A DNA stretch of 64,000 bases from Chiridota heheva (taxonomy: Eukaryota > Echinodermata > Holothuroidea > Apodida > Chiridotidae), in assembly GCA_020152595.1 (NCBI GenBank), contig JAIGNY010000345.1:108501-172500 (forward strand), written 5' to 3'. The position numbers and the translations under genes were made by a program. Below the pieces are notes generated by a model. That model saw only the letters and a list, made by a program, of their open reading frames with translations. It was not told the DNA's origin and did no database searches. Each line of letters opens with the position of its first letter. Positions within the stretch are counted from its first letter, which is position 1. Shown here piece after piece: positions 12,201 through 21,539 of the stretch.

Positions 12201-15200
12201 ATTTGAGATCGATATTTCAATCCTTTAACATCATCATTGTCATTTCTCCACCAATCTGTTAAAGAGTTTAAACATAACTATCTTCAATTCTGCATCATGT
12301 ATGATGAATATTAAAGTTGGATCTCAAACCTTATGTATGTTGCTAAGACATGTAATTTGCTAAACCTAATCTGAGTTATGCTTTGTTTGCAATTTCACTT
12401 ACACGTACAGATTCTCTTCTGATAGAAGGCACCTCTGTTTCTTTTGCCCCAGCTCTTCTTCTGAATGATTTAATTATATTACAAGATTTTATAGCTCTTC
12501 TTCTGAATAGTTTAATTCTATTACAAGATTTTATAGCTCTTCTTCTGAATAGTTTAATTCTATTACAAGATTTTATAGCTCTTCTTCTGAATAGTTTAAT
12601 TCTATTACAAAATTTTATAGCTCTTCTTCTGAATAGATTTAATTCTATTACAAGATTTTATAGCTCTTCTTCTGAATAGTTTAAATTCTATTACAAGATT
12701 TTACAAGATTTTATAGCTCTTCTTCTAAATAGTTTAATTCTATTACAAGATTTTATAGCTCTTCTTCTGAATAGTTTAAATCTATTACAAGATTTTGTCT
12801 GAATGTTTTGATGTTTTCAAGATATCTGTTTCATTAGCTGATTGTTCCAAAATTTACCCAGACTACCCTCAAAAGAAAAATTATTCTTTCTGATGTTTAA
12901 TCTTGGTTTTCTCTTGAACATTTTGTGACTTCAAATATTAGCCAGAAGGGTTTTTATGATCAAGTGAGTTAATTTTCATGAAGTAATATTTGGAATATGA
13001 TCTGCTTTTTTCTCTCTCTCTCTCCTGGATTGTCATTGGAAAGAATTTTTACATCCCTCTTGTGAGGTTGAGGTGTAATCATGAAATTTTCACCTGTCCA
13101 AAATACCTATAAGTATCTTCCATTTTTTTTCATAATCTAGCATTCATCACTGAGCACATCGAGAAGCTGCTACATCCTCTGATGGAGGTCACACTTTTCT
13201 TGACAAGAACTGAGGTAATGAAATTTATTTAAAAAATGAAAATTGGCAAAAAGTCATTGTAATAAATTGGAAGCTTTGCATTCTCTTTTCCTTTACAACT
13301 TATTTTACTTTGCCACAATGTGCACTCTTTCTGCTCCTACCTGCTGTGCTTTTATGAAGTTTAATAATAATAATGATAATACATAAACTTATATAGCGCT
13401 AATTTTGTAAAAACATTCAAAAGTGCTTTACATACAAGGAAATTAGACACGAAAACAAAAATAAGAATACAGAAATGACAACATAAATAGAAATACAATG
13501 AATCAAGCTGGGCATTAGATTAATGTCTTTTTAAACAAAAAAGTTTTAAGCTTAGTTTTAAAGGAGGTCAGGGATACATTATCAGTACATTTGAGTTCAG
13601 TTGGAAGTGAATTCCACAACCAAGGACCTTTATAAGCAAAGGCCCTTTCGCCAAGAGTTTTATGCTTAATATGGGGATGTTTAGTGTACCTTCTAGTAGG
13701 TTGCACCATTGTTCTTTTATGTTGTTATTTTTTAACCTTTCTGGCACTATTTGACCTTCATTCAATCTCTTTATAAAGAGACAAAGGACTATTGGATGTT
13801 CACTTTGTGAAAGACCATTCCATTTTGAGTAGAACAGTATCCAAAGTTACTTAAAAGCGGAGTTGGGAATTAATTATAAAATTTCCCAGGGTTCTGAATA
13901 AAGGTGTCGAAAATCTTCCCAGGAAAAATTGTGACAAAAATAATATTGATGTTGTGAATACATCTTTATGTACTTCCTTCTTTTGCAATCACTTTTACTT
14001 TTTATCACACAATTACATGGGAATGTTTTTAGAGCACATATTTACCACATATACGGTTGTTTACTCAAGAAATCTAAAAAAATAAGTAATAAGTTCTTTC
14101 CACGAATTCCTGATTTTCCCACAGTTATAAACACGGAATTGTAGATTCGTTTCAGCGTCGGTTAAGTGCTTATTCAATTATCAAGTTACATCTGCTCAAA
14201 TTTTAGTGTACAGCATTTGACATGATAAGCACCCAGTGCACTTATGAAAATATCATTTTACTGCCTAAGTTTCTTTCTAAGCTTATGCTCTGGAGATAAT
14301 GTAGCATTATCAGGCATATTGCACATTTGGTGCACCACAAGTGGCTCCCAATTAAGCAAATCAAAGGGAAAGATATCCCCATTCATAAGTAATTATTGCA
14401 AAATTCTACTCCCCACATTAATAGGATTCAGCCTAGCGTACCATGAAAGAGGCATCCTATTAAAGGCATTTTAACAGTCTTCATTATGTGTTGATGTTGT
14501 CAGCCAAAGAACATTTTTGGGGACACTTATTACGTCGATTACAGTATTTATTGAAAATTTTCAGTTTTCCTGCCACACTAACTTGTTTATAACTCAAGTT
14601 TTCACTTGGTGTCATTTGTTGACTTCGGTCATTTTGTTTTTCATGTTGAACCAACACACCTCAAACATTTAATTTCAATGCAATATAAACAATTTTTATC
14701 ATGATTTTATATAAAACTGAAAATGTGAATGCATTTTTATCACAAATTTGAATCTCTAAATTTGTATCTCACCACCCACATATACATATATGTGGGGATC
14801 AGATATTGTACTCACTTTGCTGTATAGGCAAATAACTGCGTGTACCTCCTACCCTACCTGGCCACCCCCGTTGATATAAGGAAGGGGGCTGGTGGGGCCC
14901 ACCATATGATGACCTCATTAGGGGTTAGGGGTCATAAGTTTTTGGAACGGGACAAAATTTGGTGATTTTGTGTGCATGTGTGCGTATGCAACAATTAATT
15001 TTGAGTCCCTTATAACTCACAAGATGTAATACACACATGAACCAAAATTGGTGGATCACCCTGGCCCTGAACTTTTGTCTCAAAGGTTTTGGATTACAAA
15101 GATCACAGGTCAAATGAGACAAGTTTTTGGTGATAGCTGTATCTTTTGAAGGAATTATTTGATATCTTAACAAATTGCATAGGTGGGTAGGGTTTACCAT

Positions 15201-16453
15201 TCTAACAAAACTTTAAGATAAATTGGAGGTCAAAGGTCATGGGGCCAAGGTCAAATAAGTGTTTTTTATGCAAACTTTTGCAGATTTCTAAACTAAAAAA
15301 ATACAAGACTTATACCAGCCCTATGTTGTACCATGACACCTTGGTGCATAAATATGTGTCCCATATAGGCTCTCGGGTCAAAAGGTCAAATGTCACAGAG
15401 CTATTGACATTTTTTACCATTTTCCCCTATAAGTTATGACGTGAGCATGAATGGTGTCATACAGTAGGGTATGATAAATGTGAAATATTTAAGTTATTAG
15501 GGTCAGAGGTAAAGATCAAATATGTGATTTTAGGGGTAATTATGTACTAATTTGTACATTTTGAGGCACTTTAAACTAAAAAAGTACAAGACCTATACCA
15601 ACCCTATGTTGAACCATGACACTTTGGTACATGATTTTTGTGTCCCGTAGATTCTGAGGTAAAAAGGTCAAAGGTCACAGGGCTATTGACATTTTTTCAT
15701 CATTTCCCCTATAGTTATGGAATGGTAAGGGTAACATGAGCATGAATGGTGTCATACAGTAGGGTATGATAAATGTGAACAATTTCAGAACTTAATTCAG
15801 TGATTAAGGTCAAGGGTCAGAGATCAAATATGTGATTTTAGGGGGTATAATTATGTACTAATTTGTACATTTTTGCACCATTTTTAACTAAAAAAGTGCA
15901 AGACTTATACCAACCCTATGCTGCACAATTATACCTTGGTACATGAATTTGTGTCCCCGTAGACTCTGGGGTCAAAAGGTCAAAAGGTTTGTACTGCCAT
16001 AGGCAGTACAATCCATTGACATGCCTAAAGAAAGATAGCCAAGTCTGTCTCAACATCTGCTTGTACTCAAGCCCGCATGGGCAGTGCAATCCATCAAAAG
16101 TTACAGAGCTAAAGTGACCCTGTTAGATATTTCCTCCACTATGCTGTATGCACGCTTAAGGTGATGAGATCAGCAACTGCATGGATTGCCTCTTGTTTCA
16201 CTTTTTCTTTATCATTATCTTTTAGCTGTACCAAGTTTGCAAAACACATTACTACAAGTTGGACAAGGCTAAAAATCATCTTGGATATATTCCGTTGGAT
16301 CGGGATCTCTCGGATACCCTAGAGTACTATATAGAAAAAGGTCATCAACGGCCACGAAGCAAACCATCCGGACTTATGGCGTTGCTTCTCAAGATTGCAA
16401 TAGGGCTCCTACTGGCGATGGTGTTGATATCTTTTTTGCCAATGGTTTCATAG
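3170..16453 (+). CDS. SDR42E1: SDR42E1-like short-chain dehydrogenase, 3' six coding exons (5' part outside window)
   Basis: Six exons (3170-3245, 6332-6414, 7685-7822, 11465-11594, 13141-13214, 16226-16453) join with GT...AG introns and consistent phases into one open frame of about 240 residues ending in TAG. The product starts just before YSRTK, the YxxxK active site of short-chain dehydrogenases. It continues with RTCAVRAVAIYGRGEQR, VHIDNLTNGHLLA, a GEAYLITD stretch and VEGLGYSMP, all in the order seen in extended SDRs of the 3-beta-HSD family and closest in my recollection to SDR42E1. The last ~25 residues are hydrophobic, fitting a C-terminal membrane anchor. Family members are NAD(P)-dependent oxidoreductases, probably acting on sterol-like substrates at the ER; the substrate is not shown here. 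The Rossmann-fold N-terminal exons were not found in 1-3169 and should lie upstream. SDR42E2 or a related 3-beta-HSD paralogue is the main alternative. Confidence 0.87.
3404..3812 (+). mobile_element. CR1/L2-like LINE 3' fragment
   Basis: The usual C-terminal RT signature can be read across frames (TFSVLEPRLWNNLP, then IRQAQTVYTFKKALKTHLF). A T-rich 3' UTR, GTAAAGCGCTTGATCCACGG and an (AAT)n tail follow. It lies in the intron after the YxxxK exon. Confidence 0.75.
3977..5640. mobile_element. Tandem-repeat transposable element, ~300-bp units with terminal hairpin
   Basis: About five degenerate units start near 4047, 4340, 4640, 4950 and 5220. Each carries GTAAACACGGTATCTCAAGA, GGTACACAGATAGCCCATGG and (G)GGCGGGGCTTAATRT. 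The left end has the hairpin GGTTCTGATGC-GATA-GCATCAGGAACC (3984-4010) followed by (GT)n. The right end (GCATCGGACCACAAAACC near 5589) is an inverted relative of the left end. A single-unit relative is at 22433-22727. Internal tandem repeats plus a terminal hairpin resemble non-autonomous Helitron/Helentron-type elements, which is an inference. Confidence 0.65.
4955..5044. mobile_element. Partial copy of the TTAA mini-element
   Basis: GCGTTTTGGGTGCCCC, ATCTTTGACTCC and the end TAGAGTAAGGGTTGA match the right half of the 108-bp elements at 48989-49148 and 49284-49391. It lies within the fourth tandem unit of the surrounding element. Confidence 0.65.
6332..6414 (+). CDS. SDR42E1: SDR42E1-like exon, RTCAVRAVAIYGRGEQR
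   Basis: The acceptor TTTTATAG ends at 6331 and the donor GTGAGT starts at 6415. The exon is 83 bp: two bases complete an Asp codon, then 27 codons read GSILRTCAVRAVAIYGRGEQ and RQAPSIV. This matches the family segment RTCALRPAGIYGPGEQRHLP, which follows the active site and shapes the nucleotide and substrate pocket. The usual Pro of RPAGIYG is Ala-Val here. Confidence 0.88.
6470..6745 (-). mobile_element. tRNA-derived SINE, minus strand
   Basis: Read on the minus strand from 6745, it starts with a tRNA-like head: box-A-like GTGGCTCAGTGATTAA and box-B-like AGGTTCAACTCC. The body then contains CACTCAGCTGAAAATGAGTA and CTTACACCAAGGAAACC. The same family occurs at 1996-2945 and, as a tail only, at 36829-36893. 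Confidence 0.75.
6930..7340 (+). mobile_element. Non-LTR retrotransposon RT C-terminal fragment
   Basis: Interrupted frames give IQNKALCIIEVTEQEARLHS, YKMHTSFCPPDLKAVLPQPF, PVSRTYSTGRSFIHTAVQAW, NSLPD and SFKTWVHHYLL. This is the usual end of a Jockey/CR1-group reverse transcriptase with stops and frameshifts. It lies in an SDR42E1-like intron. Confidence 0.75.
7685..7822 (+). CDS. SDR42E1: SDR42E1-like exon, VHIDNLTNGHLLAA
   Basis: The acceptor TCTCCATAG ends at 7684 and the donor GTAAGT starts at 7823. There are 46 codons in phase 0: QVLEYGVFLAKFGSDDVLTS, then RVHIDNLTNGHLLAADALAE and HKNHIA. The V(H)(I/V)DN(L) motif followed by HxLA is conserved in 3-beta-HSD-type extended SDRs. Confidence 0.88.
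8005..8436 (+). mobile_element. I-clade-like LINE, 3' fragment (copy 3)
   Basis: It matches 31240-31655 closely, from CTCCCACCTCCTTATTGG through CCTCGCTCCCCACAACTCAA to the terminal CAAACAAACAAACC. It is 5'-truncated and non-coding. Confidence 0.85.
8733..10066. mobile_element. DNA-transposon-like element with GGCGTAGCTAG termini and ~180-bp internal repeats
   Basis: The left end GGGTGTAGCTAGTGGGGGGT and the right end CTCTAGCTACGCCCCTGC are inverted relatives. Inside, five degenerate units (starts near 9131, 9312, 9479, 9659, 9847) carry GGGGCATCAAAATCA, AGAGCTTC...GGGCTTYGCCCC and CCAGGGCTTYGYCCC. Units alternate between two subtypes (CAAAATCA with GATTGATTTTGATT; CAAATTCA with GACTGATTTTAACT). 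A hairpin, GCCGCCTATGGCGG, lies near 9967. No coding capacity is visible. Confidence 0.6.
10810..10990 (+). repeat. Degenerate SINE-like fragment
   Basis: A tRNA-box-B-like AGTTTGATTCCC is followed by CCAGTGCTTCACAACTGG and TTATCAAA. The latter resembles CCAGTGCACCACAACTGG-TTATCAAA in the SINE repeats at 36259-36665. Relationship inferred. Confidence 0.45.
11465..11594 (+). CDS. SDR42E1: SDR42E1-like exon, GEAYLITD...VEGLGYSMP
   Basis: The acceptor CTCTTCTAG ends at 11464 and the donor GTAAGT starts at 11595. The 130-bp exon encodes AGEAYLITDKEPKNQFIWMS, QLVEGLGYSMPKISIPIWFI and LML, ending in phase 1. G(x)AYxI(T/S)D and LxxxLGY are landmarks of the C-terminal substrate-binding part of the family. 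Confidence 0.88.
12459..12797 (+). repeat. Tandem repeat, ~43-bp unit, about 8 copies
   Basis: TAGCTCTTCTTCTGAATAGT, followed by TTAATTCTATTACAAGATTT, repeats head to tail with very few differences. It lies in the SDR42E1-like intron between 11594 and 13141. A long open frame across it (LLLNSLILLQDFIA repeated) is a by-product of a unit length near a multiple of three. Confidence 0.9.
13141..13214 (+). CDS. SDR42E1: SDR42E1-like exon, FLTRTE
   Basis: The acceptor ATAATCTAG ends at 13140 and the donor GTAATG starts at 13215. Two bases complete Ala, then 24 codons read FITEHIEKLLHPLMEVTLFL TRTE. The F(L)TRTE motif matches SDR42E1. The donor is a GTAATG variant rather than GTAAGT. Confidence 0.84.
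13362..13770 (-). mobile_element. CR1/L2-like LINE 3' fragment, minus strand
   Basis: The minus strand encodes GERAFAYKGPWLWNSLPTEL and SLTSFKTKLKTFLFKK. A 3' UTR follows that ends in an AGCGCTATATAAG-like motif and a short (ATT)n run near 13362-13400. It lies in the intron before the terminal SDR42E1-like exon. Confidence 0.78.
14780..16095. mobile_element. Tandem-repeat element, ~330-bp units, with terminal hairpins
   Basis: Units begin near 14930 (divergent), 15235, 15490 and 15800. Each has ACTAAAAAAGTACAAGACYT, ATACCAACCCTATGTTG, GTGTCCCGTAGAYTCTG and GGTCAAAGGTCACAGGGC. The left side has the palindrome CCACATATACATATATGTGG (near 14774). The right side has the perfect hairpin TTGTACTGCC-ATA-GGCAGTACAA (15990-16013) and a second one, GCCC-GCAT-GGGC (near 16071). 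It ends about 130 bp before the terminal SDR42E1-like exon. Confidence 0.6.
16226..16453 (+). CDS. SDR42E1: SDR42E1-like terminal coding exon with C-terminal membrane anchor
   Basis: The acceptor ATCTTTTAG ends at 16225 and the stop TAG is at 16451-16453. The exon encodes LYQVCKTHYYKLDKAKNHLG YIPLDRD and, after a basic PRSKP stretch, the hydrophobic run LMALLLKIAIGLLLAMVLIS FLP. H(Y)Y(F/K)xxxKAKxxLGY(x)P is the usual 3-beta-HSD family motif. The last segment fits a single membrane helix with a short tail on the far side. Confidence 0.88.
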   Translation: MYQVCKTHYYKLDKAKNHLGYIPLDRDLSDTLEYYIEKGHQRPRSKPSGLMALLLKIAIGLLLAMVLISFLPMVS

Positions 16454-17520
16454 ATTGATTTTTTTGCCAATGGTTTCATAGATTGATGATGCCTAAAATA
16501 TATCTGCTCAGGAAGCTTTGGTGTAAAGTTTGTAAACCTAGTGGAAGCAGAGATTTTAAGCTGAAAGAATAGATTTTAAGACCGAAAATGATATTGCACA
16601 GAAAAAAAATTTGCTTTCCAAAAGAAAAATATTGATATCTTAGTTGTGTGTGTGTGTATTTGATGCAGCTGCTTATAAGTGGAATCAATATTTGTTCTCC
16701 TGTAATGGATGATCTCTTTTAATATATTTCTCTTCTAAATTCAAATTTAAGTGCAAAATATTTGCATGATAAAGGTAAATATTTTACCATTGGACAGAAT
16801 ATTTGCAATACTTCATCTAAATTCAATTTCACGAGAGAAGATGTTTTACCTTTTTTGATGACCCATTATTACATAAGAGCTTATGATGATGGTCGTTAGC
16901 TTGCGACTGCACTCCGTATGTATTTACTTGATGTATGTATATATCATGTATTTACTTTATTTATATATGTATGTATCAATCTATTATTTTCATTTAGACG
17001 ATCATTTTAAAGAGGCTTAGACAAGCTATATACTTTAAGTTAATAACAAAAGAGGTTTACATTCTAAAATGTGTCAAGTTATATGCAATAATGCTGAATT
17101 ATTTGTTTCTGCTTTGTTTTTTAAATGTCTTACATCTTAATTATGATTTATTTTCAGCACCAAAAGTTCTGCATTTTAATCATGCTTTCCTCATGCTTAA
17201 TTTTTTGTATGCTTCAACAATTGATTGTACACAGATTTTTTAATATATGTGGCATTCCGATGATTTAATTTGATGGACAATCAAAGTCATATTTAGGTTG
17301 TTACCAATATCTTCATACCAGAGCTAAGTATGTGTAGTGCGTTATTTACGTTGTTACCAATATCTTCATACCAGAGCTAAGTATGTGTAGTGCGTACACT
17401 ACATGTGAGATTATCATGTGGTGATTGGTATACAATAAATTGTTACTATTCTCCTCATTCTTAATTGTGACACATAAGGGCACCTTGATGTAACTTTCAT
17501 TAAATAAAATAAAGAATACC
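16454..17520 (+). other. Probable 3' UTR of the SDR42E1-like gene
   Basis: This AT-rich sequence follows the stop codon and has no further coding signal. The first 30 bp nearly repeat the end of the CDS (TTTTTTGCCAATGGTTTCAT occurs twice, 16432-16482). AATAAA hexamers are at 17434-17439, 17503-17508 and 17508-17513, so cleavage near 17455 or 17530 is plausible. A 53-bp tandem duplication lies at about 17291-17397. The UTR limits are inferred. Confidence 0.4.
17291..17397 (+). repeat. 53-bp tandem duplication in the probable 3' UTR
   Basis: GTTGTTACCAATATCTTCAT, followed by ACCAGAGCTAAGTATGTGTA and GTGCGT, occurs at 17297 and again at 17350, almost identical. It is therefore recent. Confidence 0.9.
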
Positions 17521-18866
17521 TGAAAAGTCCTTTAAATTGAGTGTAAATTCTCTGAGGCAGAATCAGCTATATTGTTTTGAAATTGATAAAGAACCGAACC
17601 GTGAAAATGGCAATAGCTTTTTAAAAGTTTAAGGCATAATATGCAAATTTCATTTATGCAGATTTGTCTTGTATGATAGTTACATTTCATTGAAGGCGAG
17701 CATCTTGCCTTTATGGATCCTTTCCATACACTACATCAATAGTCACTTTGAAAATATGTGTTCGTCAATTTCAGTTACTGAAAATTAGAAAAGAAATTTG
17801 AAGTATTACATAAAGATTTTGAGCAGTGTGCCCTTTCTTGCATCAAAGATTATGCATGTACTTAAAAACCAAAACTAGGAAACTTATTGTAATCATGTTA
17901 TTTTCAAAATTGAAAGACTATTTTAGACACTTAAACCAATAAGTTAAAACAATACTCTGACTAGGTGTAATGTGTTTATTTTTAGTGGGATATTTCGAAG
18001 TTGTATGCTGTGTGTGAGCTCCATTTTGGATGAGCACATATCATTATATATCTGTAATGGTTATATGAGGCTTTTCAAAATTGAAATTTCAGTTATTGGC
18101 AATTTACTAGGCTTACTTAACATTTCAATGTTTCCCCTGACTTTTGGTTATATATGTTTTAAACTTTTTTACTCTTCTGACCCAGTATATATCAATGTGT
18201 ATATTTTTTTTACTTGAAATATATGATTAAAAGACTATTGTCTCAAATTATTCTGAAATATCACTTTTCTTTTAATTGTTTCTCTTTTTTATTAAAAACA
18301 AACTGGATGAATATATTTAGGATGCTTTTAAAAAGTCCTGAATTAGAGAAATTTGTTGTTGTTTTACTACAATAGTGCCTGATTGGTTTAACGGCTGCTG
18401 TGCCATAATGGTTGCATGGTTGAGAATAGTCCCCGGGAAATTGAGAATGGTTTCAGTTTGTGAGACAAAAGTACATAAAGGTATGTAAAGGTAAAGGTTG
18501 AGGCCTTAGGGAAAATATAGCAGCTGTCATTTGCAATAGGGAAAGCATTAGTACATATGCTGCACATTTATTCTTTCAGTATTGGTTCACAAAAGCATTG
18601 TGTTTTTTTGTCATGTTTATGCAATTGTAAGGAAAGGAAGCTTAAAAGGCGACTTATTACATAAAATATCTTGTGTTGGAATAGAAAATGAAATCCCTGC
18701 GGTTTCTTATTTGTTGAAAATTACACATCACATTGAATTACCATTGTTATTTATACCTGTTATTAACAACTCAGCTCAAATGTTTCCTGGTGAAATTTGC
18801 AGGATATCTAACTATGCAAAATTGCTGCAAGAGGTTGCATCTCAATGAGGTTATTTCAGTTAAAAA
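17521..18866. other. Intergenic, no gene seen
   Basis: AT-rich sequence without splice-linked coding segments. An 88-codon frame at 18582-18848 has no recognisable motif. A weak tRNA-like stretch near 18375-18440 was not convincing. Confidence 0.5.
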
Positions 18867-20000
18867 AAGTCATATCATTTAAGACTAGGTCATATCAGTC
18901 AATAGGCCATACATGTTAAAGATGTCATATCAGTTCAGAGAGGCCATATCAGGGAAACAAGGGTATATCAGTCAATATCTGTCAGAGGTCATATCAGTTG
19001 AAAGAGGATATATCACTTAAAAGAGGTTGTATCAGTTAAGAGGTCATATCGGTTAAGAGGTCATATCAGCTAAGAGGCTATATCACTTAAGAGGTCATAT
19101 CAGTAAAGAGGTCATATCAGTTAAGAAGTCATATCAGTTGGAAGAGGTAATATCACTTTAAAGAGGTCGTATCAGTTGGGCGGTCATATTAGTTGAAAGA
19201 GGTTGTATCAGTTAAGAGGTCATATCAGTTGAGAGATCGTATCAGTTGAAAGAGGTTGTATCAGTTAAGAGGTCATATCAGTTAAGAGATCGTATCACTT
19301 GAAAGAGGTTGTATCAGATAAGAGGTCATATCAGTTAAGAGATTGTATCAGTTGAAAGAGGTTGTATCAGTTAAGAGGTCATATTAGTTAAGAGATCGTA
19401 TCAGTTGAAAGAGGTTGTATCAGTTAAAAGGTAATATCAGCTGAAAATGTCATATCAGTTAAGAGGCCATATCTGTCAAAGAGGTCATCTCAGTTGAAAG
19501 AGGTCATATCAGTTGAAAGAGGCTTTATCAATTCAAAGAGGTTGTATCAGTTAAGAGGTCATATCTGTCAAAGAGGTCATCTCAGTTTAGAGGTCATATC
19601 AGTTGAAAGAGGTAATATCAGTTGAAAGGTTTTATATCACTTAAAAGAGGTCATATTAGTTAAGAGATCATGTCAGTTAAGAGGTCATACCAGATAGGAA
19701 GTCATATCTGTCAAAAGGTCATCTCAGCTGAAAGAGGTCATCTCAGCTGAAAGAGGTCATCTCAGTTAAAAGATACCATATCAGTTAAGAGGTCATATCA
19801 GTTAAGAGGTCATATCAGGTAAGAGGTCATATAAGTTAGAAAAGGTAATACTAGTTAAAGGTTATATCAGTTTAAAGATGTCATATCAGTCATGGTTAAG
19901 AGCTCATATCAGTTAAAAAGTTGTATCAGATAAGAGCTCATATCAGTTTCAAGTTTATAACAGCTAAAAGAGGTCATATTGATTAGAAGAGGTCATATCA
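18867..20000 (+). repeat. Degenerate short-period array, AAGAGGTCATATCAGTT-type units
   Basis: Roughly 60 units of 17-20 bp repeat over 1.1 kb. The core is GAGGTCATATCAGTTAA, with variants GTTGTATCAGTT and CATATCTGTCAAA. Longer composite units (GAAAGAGGTTGTATCAGTTA, then AGAGGTCATATCAGTTAAGA, then GATCGTATCAGTT) recur between 19200 and 19440. Confidence 0.9.
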
Positions 20001-20500
20001 TGAAGTTCACACAAATAATATCACATTTTTTGTTAAGGTAGGAATTCTACAATTAGTTAAGATGTTGAAAAATCCTTGCTGGAAAATCACTTCTTGTACT
20101 ATGTCATATAAGAAGAGACAAAAACCAAATCATAGGCTATTTGGTGACAGCCATAATATTAGAAGTTGCCAGACAAAACTATTCCAAAAATTTCAAAAAT
20201 AATTTAACAGTGAAATACATATAATGCAGTTTTTGTTTAATAAAATTTATGTAATAATTGAATAAAGAGGCTTTTCCAATATTTTTTATTTCTCTTTTAT
20301 TTGTTCCCAAGTTATATTTCTCATAAATTCTTAATTCTTTGTATAAGTAAAATTTGTACTTTGATAGATGAATACTGTTTTGTGCATATTTTCATACTTA
20401 TCCTCATATATTGTTATTACTTTTTTCTATGCATTTCATTGAAAGTGGACTACTTGCTAACTTGCATATTCTCACCAAACCCAGGCATAACTATGATTGC
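20001..20500. other. Intergenic, no feature seen
   Basis: AT-rich sequence with no recognised gene or repeat. Confidence 0.5.
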
Positions 20501-20501
20501 A

Positions 20502-20621
20502 GTCAGTGGCACATCTAGAGCAGTGGGGCCCGGAATTTGAGGTTCAGGGCCAAATGTTGATTTTTGCTTGAGCCCATGGAGTTTAACCACCCTTCCTACC
20601 CTGTTGTTGCGCCACTGATTT
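20502..20621. mobile_element. 120-bp mini-element with TCAGTGGC termini
   Basis: It starts TCAGTGGCACA and ends TGTTGCGCCACTGA, which are inverted matches. GGGCCCGG and AGCCCATGG lie between. There is no coding content. It looks like an internally deleted DNA transposon. Confidence 0.55.
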
Positions 20622-21009
20622 TAGTATTATGTTGAAAGTTGTAAAATCATAAACAATTATGTGAGTCAATTGTCAAATTAAAGTATTACTATTATTATTA
20701 TAATACACATATTTAAATGCTGATTTAAATCATTTTACAAAATGCCCCCTCATCTCACTGGATGAAGGTAGAGACCAGAGTAGTATTGTTTGTAGTGTGC
20801 TAAAATTTATAACAGCTGAATCTTTGTATCATGGTGAAATAATTTAAATGATGCATGTTTAGTACTTGTTGCACCATGTTGGAAAACCTTTGGCATTGGA
20901 AACATTGCTATGTAATTTCTAGCTTTATTAGTGAAATTATGTATCTTTAATTTGTTTAGTTTAAACATGTATGGAAATGTTATTATTCGGTCTTGTGTAA
21001 TGATGTTGG

Positions 21010-21495
21010 GTAGAGTTGGTGCATGTTGGATGGGGTGGAGTTGGTGGATGCTTGGTGGGTTGGTGCATGTTGGGTGGGTTGGTGGGTGATTGGGTAGTTT
21101 GGGGCGGGTGGGTTGGTGGGCTTGGGTGGGTTGGTGGGCTGGTGGGTGGGTTGGTGGGTGGGTTGGTGGGTGTGGGTGGGTTGGTGGGTGGTGGGTGCTG
21201 GGTGGGTTGGTGGGTGCTTGGGTTGGTGGGTGGGTGGGTGGGTTGGTGGGTGCTTGGGTGGGTTGGTTGGTGGGTGCTTGGGTGGGTTGGTGGGTGGGTT
21301 GGTGGGTTCTTGGGTGGGTTGGTGGGTGCTTGGGTGGGTTGGTGGTAGGTGTGGGTTGGTTGGTGGGTTGGTGGGTTGGTGGGTGATTTGGGTGGGTTGG
21401 TTGATGGGTGTTGGGTGGGTTGGTGGGTGGGTTGGTGGGTGCTTGGGTGGGTTGGTGGGTGGATTGGTGGGTGCTTGGGTGGGTGCCTGGGTTTG
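21010..21495 (+). repeat. G-rich minisatellite, GGTGGGTTGGTGGGTGCTTG-type
   Basis: About 480 bp of GGGT, TTGG and GGTGGG blocks on the plus strand. Some units include TGCTTGGGTGGGTTGGTGGG. Runs of three Gs recur at short intervals along the whole array, so G-quadruplex folding of the plus strand is likely. Long open frames on both strands (Thr/Pro-rich or Gly/Val/Trp-rich) are artefacts of this composition. Confidence 0.92.
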
Positions 21496-21539
21496 TTGTA
21501 AGGTAGAGAGGGGGTACAAAACTGCAGATCATGTTCAAT

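Noticed and set aside
18582..18848. 88-codon frame in the intergenic region
   Set aside because: No motif, no splice context and ordinary AT-rich composition; cannot be told from chance.
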